Source: Verrucomicrobiota bacterium (GTDB taxonomy: Bacteria; Verrucomicrobiota; Verrucomicrobiia; Verrucomicrobiales; Akkermansiaceae). From it: 5,940 nucleotides of DNA. The stretch covers positions 1 to 5,940 of the forward strand of contig JAPLUJ010000722.1 of the NCBI GenBank assembly GCA_026397695.1, given 5' to 3'. The position numbers and the translations under genes are program-made. The notes beneath the pieces are model-generated. The model worked only from the letters and a program-made list of their open reading frames with translations. It was not told the origin of the DNA and ran no database searches. Shown here one piece after another: positions 1 through 5,800 of this stretch (the stretch's first letter is position 1; every line of letters begins with the position of its first letter).

Positions 1-297
1 ACCCTCAGCTTCCACCCGCTCGTCCAACGCGATTTCAATGAAATCATCGCCTATTACGAGACGCAAGCCACTCCGGAAGTCGCCGATCGATTCGAAGCTG
101 AGTTTCGGGCCGCAGTGGCCTGCATCAAAGCATCTCCGCGGCATTTCCCGTATTACCTGAACCAGCGTCGTTTCAGACGCTGCCGCCTAAGCACCTTTCC
201 ACACTTGATCCTCTACCGCGAAACCACCGCCGCCATCCGCATCATGGTCCTGAAGCATGTGAAACGGGCACCCTCCCATGGTCTCAGCCGCCGCTGA
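1..297 (+). CDS. RelE/ParE-family toxin, 5' end outside the window
   Basis: The frame is open from the first base and gives 98 residues ending in TGA at 295-297. The visible part fits the RelE/ParE toxin fold: an N-terminal strand and helix pair (FHPLVQRDFNEIIAYYE), a second helix with an acidic-basic pattern (ADRFEAEFRAAVACI), then a strand-rich half with RRFRRCRLSTFPHLILYRE and a last strand IRIMVLKHVKRAPS. The motif RxFPxxxxYR followed by a basic VLKHxKRxPS tail is typical of the family, whose members act on ribosome-bound mRNA (RelE) or DNA gyrase (ParE). Which target applies cannot be read from sequence. Family length is about 95-105 residues, so only a few codons should be missing. Its antitoxin would normally lie just upstream, outside the window. 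An internal GTG at 115 is not a plausible start because it would remove the first two helices. Confidence 0.85.
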   Translation, partial: TLSFHPLVQRDFNEIIAYYETQATPEVADRFEAEFRAAVACIKASPRHFPYYLNQRRFRRCRLSTFPHLILYRETTAAIRIMVLKHVKRAPSHGLSRR

Positions 298-341
298 TCC
301 GCACCTAACAAGATGCACCGGGAGGTGATTTAGCGGGGATA

Positions 342-488
342 GGCTCGCAAGCGAGCCAATGGGGAATGTTGAATTTTGAATGTTGAATGTTGAATGTAAG
401 ACCAAGAGCGCGAAGCACCTCTCCTCTCCTCTTCAATTCATAATTCAAAATTCAAAATTCAAAATTTCCTCACCTTCTCCGCCGCAGA
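342..488. repeat. 147-bp tandem unit, copy 1
   Basis: The unit begins with the palindrome GGCTCGCAAGCGAGCC (342-357), followed by five 7-mers (364-398), a spacer containing AAGACCAAGAGCGCGAAGC, a right arm with three perfect TTCAAAA units (444-464) and the end segment TCACCTTCTCCGCCGCAG (470-487). The next copy starts exactly 147 bp later. On the minus strand the end segment reads L-R-R-R-R-stop. Confidence 0.85.
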
Positions 489-635
489 GGCTCGCAAGCG
501 AGCCAATGGTGAATTTTGAATTCTGAATGTTGAATGTTGAATGCAAGACCAAGAGCCAGCCGCGAAGCACCTCTCCTCTTCAATTCATAATTCAAAATTC
601 AAAATTCAAAATTTCTTCACCTTCTCCGCCGCAGA
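489..635. repeat. 147-bp tandem unit, copy 2
   Basis: This is a near-identical second copy, from the palindrome at 489-504 to the next palindrome at 636. The spacer differs from copy 1 by a 5-bp gain (CAGCC type) and a 5-bp loss (one CTCCT), so the unit length stays 147. The left-arm 7-mers are GAATTTT, GAATTCT, GAATGTT, GAATGTT, GAATGCA (511-545). The L-R-R-R-R-stop segment recurs at 617-634 on the minus strand. Confidence 0.85.
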
Positions 636-763
636 GGCTCGCAAGCGAGCCAATGTTGAATGTTGAATTTTGAATTTTGAATGAAAGACCGGCGGGATGA
701 AATAGCCCGGCGAGAAGTACCTCTTCTCTTCCATTCAAAATTTAAAATTCAAAATTCAAAATT
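636..763. repeat. Third repeat unit with a different spacer and a near-perfect hairpin
   Basis: The unit opens with the third copy of the GC palindrome (636-651) and a left arm of GAATTTT-type 7-mers, then changes to a new spacer, CCGGCGGGATGAAATAGCCC and onward, before the right arm. Bases 663-683 are complementary to 732-752 at 20 of 21 positions, and the mismatch would be a G-U pair in RNA. This predicts a long stem closing a 48-nt loop. Confidence 0.8.
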
Positions 764-825
764 CCGGCGGGATGAAATAGCCCGGCGAGAAGCACTTCTT
801 CTCTTCCATTCAAAATTCAAAATCA
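689..825. repeat. Two tandem copies of a 75-bp repeat, the second shortened
   Basis: The sequence starting CCGGCGGGATGAAATAGCCC occurs at 689 and again at 764, 75 bp apart. Over the first 53 bases I count two differences (TACC versus CACT region). Copy 2 ends early, at about 825, with only two TTCAAAA-type units, and lies directly upstream of the next operon's promoter region. Confidence 0.85.
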
Positions 826-834
826 TAATGAGGG

Positions 835-863
835 TTGTCATCCGGGCCAAGATGGGTTTACAT
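835..863 (+). promoter_or_regulatory. Possible promoter for the DUF433-DUF5615 pair
   Basis: TTGTCA at 835-840 (5 of 6 to TTGACA) is followed 17 bp later by TTACAT at 858-863 (3 of 6 to TATAAT). A transcript starting 7 bases past the -10 would begin at about 870, on the in-frame ATG of the antitoxin. The -10 match is weak, so this is tentative. An alternative -10, CATAAT at 824-829, lies at the end of the repeat block but has no good -35. Confidence 0.35.
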
Positions 864-1082
864 ATGGCCATGCAGACGAACTCCGTTGTCAAAATCGATC
901 CCGAAATCATGAGCGGCGAACCGTGCTTTGCGGGCACGCGGGTTCCGGTGCGGGCGTTGCTGGATTACATCGAGGGCGGCGATACCATCGACGAGTTTTT
1001 GGAACAATACCCCACCGTCCCGCGCACCCAGGCCATCGCCTTTCTCGAACAAGCCAGCGAAAAACTGCTCGCCACCGCCTGA
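864..1082 (+). CDS. DUF433-family antitoxin
   Basis: This is a 72-residue protein if read from the ATG at 864. The core IDPEIMSGEPCFAGTRVPV (residues 11-29) is the DUF433 signature, followed by a helix (LLDYIEGG), a second motif (TIDEFLEQYPTVPRTQAIAFL) and a short C-terminal helix. DUF433 proteins are small, probably winged-helix-like, and are commonly encoded directly upstream of DUF5615 PIN-like proteins, where they are thought to be antitoxins that bind the partner and the operator. Frame-open ATGs also occur at 681, 828 and 852, but the stretch before about 864 is repeat-derived or lacks family similarity. The ATG at 870 is equally good and fits the predicted transcription start. No Shine-Dalgarno sequence is seen before any candidate. 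The next gene starts immediately after this stop codon. Confidence 0.88.
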   Translation: MAMQTNSVVKIDPEIMSGEPCFAGTRVPVRALLDYIEGGDTIDEFLEQYPTVPRTQAIAFLEQASEKLLATA

Positions 1083-1415
1083 ATGCGCATCCTGCTCGAC
1101 GAATGTTTGCCCATGGATCTGGCGCGGGAACTTCCCGGCCATGCCGTCACCACGGTACCGCAAGCCGGGTGGGCCAGCGTCAGCAACGGCAAACTGCTCC
1201 GCCTGATTGCCGACTCCGGTAAATTCGACCTGTTCCTCACTGTGGACAAACGCCTGCCGCAACAGAACCAAACCTCGACGCTGCCGTTCGCCATCGTCGT
1301 GTTGCAGGCCAAGTCCAACCGGATGCCCCATGTGTTCCCCTTCGCACCGGAAATCCTGCGCCGCCTCGCCGCATTCCAGCCCGGCCAAGTCCATGTCCTG
1401 ACGCCGCCGGGGTGA
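1083..1415 (+). CDS. DUF5615 PIN-like toxin
   Basis: This 110-residue protein begins MRILLDECLP, the hallmark N-terminus of DUF5615 PIN-like proteins, with acidic residues D6 and E7 at the expected metal-site position. Next come the family motifs GHAVTTVPQAGWA (residues 19-31), SNGKLL (34-39) and FLTVDKRLPQQ (51-61), with acidic D55, then FAIVVLQAKSNR. PIN-type folds are usually metal-dependent ribonucleases, so the inferred role is an RNA-cleaving toxin neutralised by the DUF433 protein. Activity is not proven for most of the family. The ATG follows the upstream TGA with no gap (TGAATG) and there is no obvious ribosome-binding site, so translation probably depends on ribosomes terminating on the antitoxin. 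Length is normal for the family and no defect is seen. Confidence 0.9.
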   Translation: MRILLDECLPMDLARELPGHAVTTVPQAGWASVSNGKLLRLIADSGKFDLFLTVDKRLPQQNQTSTLPFAIVVLQAKSNRMPHVFPFAPEILRRLAAFQPGQVHVLTPPG

Positions 1416-1495
1416 TGCTCGCGCTCCCTGCCAGTGAACCGCACCCACTTCAGCCGCAACAACTTTCTCGATAAATGGAGTTTCCTTCTACTATA

Positions 1496-1596
1496 GTTGA
1501 AAGTTGAAAGCTGAAAGCTGAAAGTTGAAACAAGACAAAGAGTGCGCAAGGCGCATTTCAATTTCAACTTTCTGCTTTCAACTTTCTGCTTTCTGC
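1496..1596. repeat. Heptamer hairpin element between two convergent genes
   Basis: The left arm is five tandem 7-mers (GTTGAAA or GCTGAAA) at 1496-1530. The spacer is CAAGACAAAGAGTGCGCAAG and onward (1531-1555). The right arm at 1556-1596 is built from TTTCAAC and TTTCTGC units. Arms are partly complementary (GTTGAAA with TTTCAAC). The spacer resembles that of the 342-635 units (AAGACCAAGAGCGCGAAGC), although the arm 7-mers differ. It lies between the DUF5615 gene and the stop of the minus-strand PEP-CTERM remnant, nine bases from that stop, and could act as a bidirectional terminator. Bases 1416-1495 show nothing recognisable. Confidence 0.8.
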
Positions 1597-1605
1597 TTTT
1601 CTTCC

Positions 1606-2015
1606 TCACCTCCTCCGGCGCAGGAGTCCGGCTGCTAACAGGAGGCCGGCGAGCGCCGTGGTGGGCTCGGGCACGGCGGTCCAGTTGAGGGACGTGCCGT
1701 TGAAGGTGAAGGTTCCCTGGGTTGCCGGGATGCTGGTGAGCGCGCCGTTGGTGGCGTTGTAATATTGCACGCTGCTGAAGATCGACGCGATACTCAGGTC
1801 GGAGCCGCCATCCGCGGACTTGAAGATGTCCGTCCAGGTCCGGCTGGTATCCCAGAAGGTGTCGCTGAAGTTCTGTGAACCATTGAGCACCACCCGGAAG
1901 ATGGCATCGGAGCCCGCCCAGGGTGCCCGCGACATTGGCCGCGTCGTAGCTGGTGCCGCAGCCTGATTCGGCAGGCGTGGCGGCCAGTTCCCACTCGAAG
2001 ATCGAGCCGGAGTTG
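1606..2015 (-). pseudogene. 3' remnant of a PEP-CTERM beta-strand-repeat protein gene, frameshifted
   Basis: The last 109 codons (1606-1935) encode a C-terminal domain with FRVVLNGSQNFSDTFW, RTWTDIF, SVQYYNATNGAL and LNWTAVPEPTTALAG, ending in LLRRRR. This is a PEP-CTERM sorting tail: a PEP motif, a hydrophobic span and a basic end, normally cut by an exosortase at the cell envelope. The same domain ends the large gene at 2823-5888, and the two align nearly throughout. The match continues upstream in another frame (GSIFEWELAATPAES, then YDAANVAGTLG), so one base has been gained or lost near 1912-1919, in a C/G run. Removing one base there restores G-S-D-A-I-F. Similarity stops abruptly at about 2013: the signal peptide, all beta-strand repeats and the start are absent. 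It is a broken fragment and cannot be exported. Confidence 0.85.
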
Positions 2016-2048
2016 TCGGTCGAACATTTCCGGAATCGATTTGTGGAG

Positions 2049-2077
2049 TTGCTGCCTGGAACCTCCGATGCTACAAT
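2049..2077 (+). promoter_or_regulatory. Promoter of the vapBC-like pair, predicted leaderless
   Basis: TTGCTG at 2049-2054 and TACAAT at 2072-2077 (5 of 6 to TATAAT) are separated by 17 bp. The expected transcription start is about 2084, exactly the antitoxin ATG, and the six bases between them hold no ribosome-binding site. This predicts a leaderless mRNA. The -35 match is only moderate (3 of 6). Confidence 0.5.
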
Positions 2078-2083
2078 CACGCC

Positions 2084-2335
2084 ATGAGCATCGTCACTTT
2101 GGAACTTGAAGAGCACTTGGCCGAGACACTGGCCCGTGCGGCGAAGGCCAGTCAAAAACCCTTGTCGGTATGGGTTATGGAACGATTGAGGGCGGCGGCA
2201 TCCGAGGATTTGGCCATTGAAAACGGTTACCCGCCGGGCTACTGGAAGCTATTTGCGGCCATGGAAGACAATTCGGGGTTTGAAGCTCCACCCCGTGGGG
2301 CCGTTCGGGAAGTAAGCGGACTCGATGAAAATTGA
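2084..2335 (+). CDS. VapB-like antitoxin
   Basis: This 83-residue acidic protein has an N-terminal strand and two-helix pattern (MSIVTLELEEHLAETLARAAKA, then PLSVWVMERLRAAA), consistent with a ribbon-helix-helix DNA-binding domain. The C-terminal half has GYPPGYWKLFAAMEDNSGF, then PPRGAVREVSGLDEN, the flexible aromatic and acidic kind of segment that antitoxins use to cover a PIN toxin's active site. It overlaps the PIN-domain gene by 11 bases, as usual for vapBC operons. By family analogy the VapB-VapC complex should repress its own promoter. The start at 2084 is supported by the promoter immediately upstream and by the strand-forming N-terminus. I recognise the type from domain layout and partner; the exact antitoxin subfamily is uncertain. 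Confidence 0.85.
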   Translation: MSIVTLELEEHLAETLARAAKASQKPLSVWVMERLRAAASEDLAIENGYPPGYWKLFAAMEDNSGFEAPPRGAVREVSGLDEN

Positions 2336-2750
2336 GAACATGTCTTGGTTTCTCGATTCCAATATCGTGATTTTCTGCCTGCGGGGCAAATCTCCCGCAG
2401 CCATGCGGAAAATCATGAGCACTCCGTCGTCTGCCATCAAGGTGGCGTTGCAGGTGAAGGCGGAGTTGCTTCTTGGAGCCGCGAAAAGTGCCAAGCCCAT
2501 CGAAGGGCGCATCGCAGTCCTGAATTTCATCCAGCCATTCCAAGTGATTGCTCCTGACGATGAGGTGCTCGCGGAATATGTGCTGCTACGTTTGGAGCTT
2601 GAACGAGCAGGAACAACCATTAGTGAAGCGGATCTTTGGATTGCTGCCACAGCCATGGCCCGGGGGGCGACGCTTGTCACTAACAATACCAAGGAGTTTG
2701 GGCGGGTGCCAGACCTGTCACTGGAAGACTGGAGCAAGCCAGAGGACTGA
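2325..2750 (+). CDS. vapC: VapC-like PIN-domain ribonuclease toxin
   Basis: This 141-residue protein has a PIN-domain layout. WFLDSNIVIFCLRG (residues 8-21) carries the first catalytic aspartate, D11. VKAELLLGAAKS (44-55) carries E47. ISEADLWIAATAMARGATLVTNN (99-121) carries D103 and the final TNN block. The ending FGRVPDLSLEDW is common in VapC relatives. VapC toxins are magnesium-dependent endoribonucleases that cut tRNA or rRNA and are blocked by the cognate VapB. The acidic residues D11, E47 and D103 are all present, so the toxin appears functional; the fourth position is N rather than D, which occurs in many relatives. The ATG at 2325 overlaps the antitoxin by 11 bases. The ATG at 2340 gives MSWFLDSN, closer to the usual VapC beginning, and lies four bases after the antitoxin stop, so it is a good alternative start. 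Confidence 0.9.
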   Translation: MKIENMSWFLDSNIVIFCLRGKSPAAMRKIMSTPSSAIKVALQVKAELLLGAAKSAKPIEGRIAVLNFIQPFQVIAPDDEVLAEYVLLRLELERAGTTISEADLWIAATAMARGATLVTNNTKEFGRVPDLSLEDWSKPED

Positions 2751-2789
2751 TTGCGGATGTGACCTACAGCGCCGCGCGCAAGCTCCATA

Positions 2790-2817
2790 GACAACCGACA
2801 ACGGACAACCGACAACT
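2790..2817. repeat. Four GACAACN heptamers between convergent genes
   Basis: The units GACAACC, GACAACG, GACAACC and GACAACT run in tandem with a 7-bp period. They lie between the VapC stop (2750) and the stop of the minus-strand PEP-CTERM gene (2823-2825), five bases from the latter. The sequence differs from the other heptamer arrays, and no complementary second arm is visible nearby. Bases 2751-2789 show nothing else recognisable. Confidence 0.8.
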
Positions 2818-2822
2818 CTTCC

Positions 2823-5800
2823 TCACCTCCTCCGGCGCAGCAGGCCGGCGGCTAACAGCAACCCCGCCAGCGCGGTGCTCGGCTCGGGCACCGCGGTCCA
2901 GGACAACGTGGAGCCGCCCATCGTGAAGTACCCTTGGGTGCTTGGCGTGGCGAGGGCGCCCGTCGTGCTGTTGTAATATTGCACGCTGGTGAAGATATTG
3001 GTCCAGTTGGAAACGGGGTTCGTGCCGTCAGCGGTGAAGATATCGGTCCAGGTGTGGGCGGTATTCCAGAAGGTTTCACTGAAGTTTTGAGAGCCATTCA
3101 GCACCACCCGGAAGATGGCTCCGCTGCCGCTGTTCATCGAGCCCGCGACATTGACCGCGTCGTAGTTGGTGCCGCGGCCCGTGCTGTCAGGCGTGGCCGC
3201 CATATCCCACTCGAAGATCGAACCGGAGGCGTAGGTCAGATTGCTGGAGAATGCCTGCGTTCCCACCGTGCCCACTCCGCCCGGCGCGTGCGTGCCGCCG
3301 TTGTTGATGGTGGTGGCGCCGCCGACCGTGCCGGTGCCGGCAAGCGTGCCGGTGACCGAAACCGCACCCGTGGCCGAACTTTGGTCGCCATTGATCACCA
3401 GAGTGCCTGTGCTGACCGTGGTCGTTCCGGTGTAACTGTTCGCGCCGCTCAAGGTAAGCACGCCGGAGCCGGTCTTGACGAGACTGCCAGTCCCGCTCAA
3501 TGCGCCGCTGTAGGTTGTATTCTGAGTATTGCCTCCTACGGTCAGCGCCACGGCCGCGGAACTCCCGTTGGTCAGCGCCAGATTCTGATCGCCCTTGAGA
3601 CCGCCAAAGGTGGCGCTGGTCAACGTCCCGAAACTCAGCGTGCCAAAGCCCGTGGTGTTGGTGTAGGAGTTGTAGTCGAGCGTGCTGTTCTGCAACGCCG
3701 AGGAATGGTTCATGGTCAGGGTACCCTGGGTGACCCTCGTGTCGCCGGTGAACGTATTGGTGCCGCCGAGAATCAGGGTGCCGGTGCCGGTCTTGGTCAG
3801 GGAGACGGCGTTGCCACCATTGTTCTGGATAACCGAGCTGATAGTAAGCGCCGCCGAACCGTATTGGTGGACGAGCGCCTCGTAGGCACCGACGCCGCTG
3901 CCCACGGTCAGGTTGCCGCCGTTGATCGTGTACGCGTTGGCGCCGACAAAGAGCAGGCCATTGCTGGAAAGCGTGAAGGTGACGCCTGACGAAATGGCCA
4001 GGGATTGACTTGCGGCGGAAGTATTCAATTTCAAGCTGTTGACCTGCAAATCGCCGGACACGGTGTCGGAACCGATGACAAAGTAGTTGATCGTGGAGTT
4101 GTTGCCAGAGACCGGCATGGTCGTGGTGTAGGCACTGTACGCGGTGATGGCGGCATTGTCCGCGGTGGTCTTGGTCGCCCAGTTTGCGCTTGCTACAGTT
4201 GCCCACGGCACGATGCTGTTGACCGTGATCGTGCCATCGGCGTCTGCAATGCTCGCCTCCGCGTAGTTCACGGTGCCGCCGACGTTCCGCGTAATCACGT
4301 TCTGCCGGAGAATGCTGGCTCCGCTGGGCTGCGTGACCGACGAAGCGCCTGCGGCGATCGTCGTGGAGCCCACCACTTCGGTGTGCGCCGTTGCTCCGTT
4401 GGCGAGGTTCAGTGTGCCTCCGCTCAGGGTCAGCACGCCCGTGTCTGCAAGCTTCGTCGCAACCGTGGTGTAGTCGAGGGTCAGGGTGCCTTGGTGCACG
4501 TTGGTGCCGCCCGTGTAAGTGTTGTTTCCACTCAGAGTCTGGGTGCCGGTGCCGGTCTTGAACAGCGCCATGGTGCCTCCACCGGACGTATTGTTAGCAA
4601 TGACGCCGGAGTAACTGCCGCCGCCGGAACCATTGCCGCTGACGCCGATGGTCATCGTGCTGGCACCCCCGCCGTTGTTGAGAACGTTGCCACCAATGCC
4701 GTTGAGCACAGTGAACGCCTCGTTGCGGCCATTGAAATCGAACGTGCCGCTGTTTACCGTCACAGTGGTAAAGTCGTAGAGTTGGTCGCCGCCTGTGCCG
4801 CCGAGCTGCACGGTGCCCCCGCCAAGGGTCATCCCAGCGCCGCCCAAGGCGTGCGTGCCACCGTTGCTGGTTTTGGCGAGCACCACGGTCCCGCCCCCGG
4901 TGTTGACGATCACGCCGAGGTCACTGTTGTCGTCCACGCCCGAAAGAACCAGCGTGCCGAGGCCCGTCTTGGTCAAGGAAGAACCGTTGTCAATCTGTTC
5001 GACGACGCCGGTGAGGGTGAGCGTCGTTCCGTTACCGATCTCGATCGTGCCGTTACCGGTGCGCGTGCCGAAACGCTTCGAGCTGGTGTCTGTGCCGCCT
5101 GTATATAGCAACGTCCCCCCACTGAACTCGACGTCTCCCGTGCTTTGGCCTAGCGGACCGGCGACACCAGCGTCATTGATCGTGCCGACGCTCAGCGTGC
5201 CGGCCGCAATGGTCAAAGTCCCGCTGAACGTGTTGGAGCCGGAGAGGAGCAGCGTGCCGGAACCGATCTTGCTGAGGGCACCGCTGCCGTCGATCAAGCC
5301 ACTGAGGGTCAGGGTCATGCCTGAGGTGGTAACGTCGAATGCGCCTGTGCCGCCCGTGGCCATGGTGAACTTCTTGGTGCTGCTGGTGGTGGCACCCGTG
5401 TAGGAGAGCGTTCCAGTCACCCCGCCGACATTTCCCATGGACACCGCCAAGGCGCTGTTGCCCAACACGCCGTTAGAACCGGCATCGTTGATCGTGCCAA
5501 TGGAAAGAGTCCCTTGCTGGACGCTCAACTGTCCGTTGAAGGTGCTGGCACCCGAGACCGTCCATGTTCCGGTGCCGGTCTTGGTCACCGTGCCCGCGCC
5601 GGTACCGATGATGCTGGCGAGGCTGCTGGCGGTGTTCGTGCCGTCGAGCGTCAATCCGAACCCGGAGCCGCCAACCGTGCCGGTGGCTGATAGAATAATG
5701 TTTCCGCTGTTTGCCACGATGCTGCTGGAGCTTCCTAGCGTGAGCAAGCCGCTATAAGTAGCCGCCGTGCCCGAACTGTTAGTCAACGCGCCACCGCTGG

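Larger units (their letters stand above)
298..830. repeat. Gene-free block of AT-rich heptamer-hairpin repeats
   Basis: This 533-bp stretch carries no convincing gene. From 342 onward it is made of repeated units: a short GC palindrome, a left arm of tandem 7-mers of the type GAATGTT or GAATTTT, a C/T-rich spacer, and a right arm of TTCAAAA 7-mers roughly complementary to the left arm. Left arms lie at 364-398, 511-545 and 658-685. Right arms lie at 432-466, 579-613, 732-763 and 806-823. The AT-rich arms contrast sharply with the GC-rich surroundings. Bases 298-341 show nothing recognisable. Heptanucleotide tandem repeats (STRRs) are known in cyanobacteria; whether these are related is not established here. 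Confidence 0.85.

Noticed and set aside
187..405. Small minus-strand frame of 72 codons
   Set aside because: It overlaps the toxin gene in antisense and includes translated repeat; no family resemblance.
342..825. CRISPR array
   Set aside because: Repeats are too long and directly adjoining, there are no unique spacers of regular size, and no cas gene is present.
681..863. A longer N-terminus for the DUF433 protein, starting at 681
   Set aside because: The extra residues are translated hairpin repeat (HSKFKIQNSKF twice) and the family normally starts just before the IDPEI motif.
2011..2020. Short match of CCGACAACT at the broken end of the PEP-CTERM fragment to the 2790-2817 heptamers
   Set aside because: Only about nine bases match, with no second unit, so chance is a sufficient explanation.
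858..2155. Minus-strand open frames across the DUF433, DUF5615 and intergenic region
   Set aside because: They run antisense to well-supported genes and across the repeats. Only the short part around 1915-2013 matches a protein, and that belongs to the PEP-CTERM remnant.
298..2822. Integron cassette array with attC sites, suggested by the toxin-antitoxin cassettes
   Set aside because: No attC-like core sites are seen, no integrase is present, and genes of both orientations alternate. The hairpins are heptamer arrays instead.
2934..5757. Long plus-strand open frames opposite the beta-strand gene (for example 2934-3989 and 4005-5108)
   Set aside because: They lie entirely antisense to a repeat gene of strongly biased composition, show no recognisable domain and have low-complexity A, G, R and V content. 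Stop-poor shadow frames are expected there.
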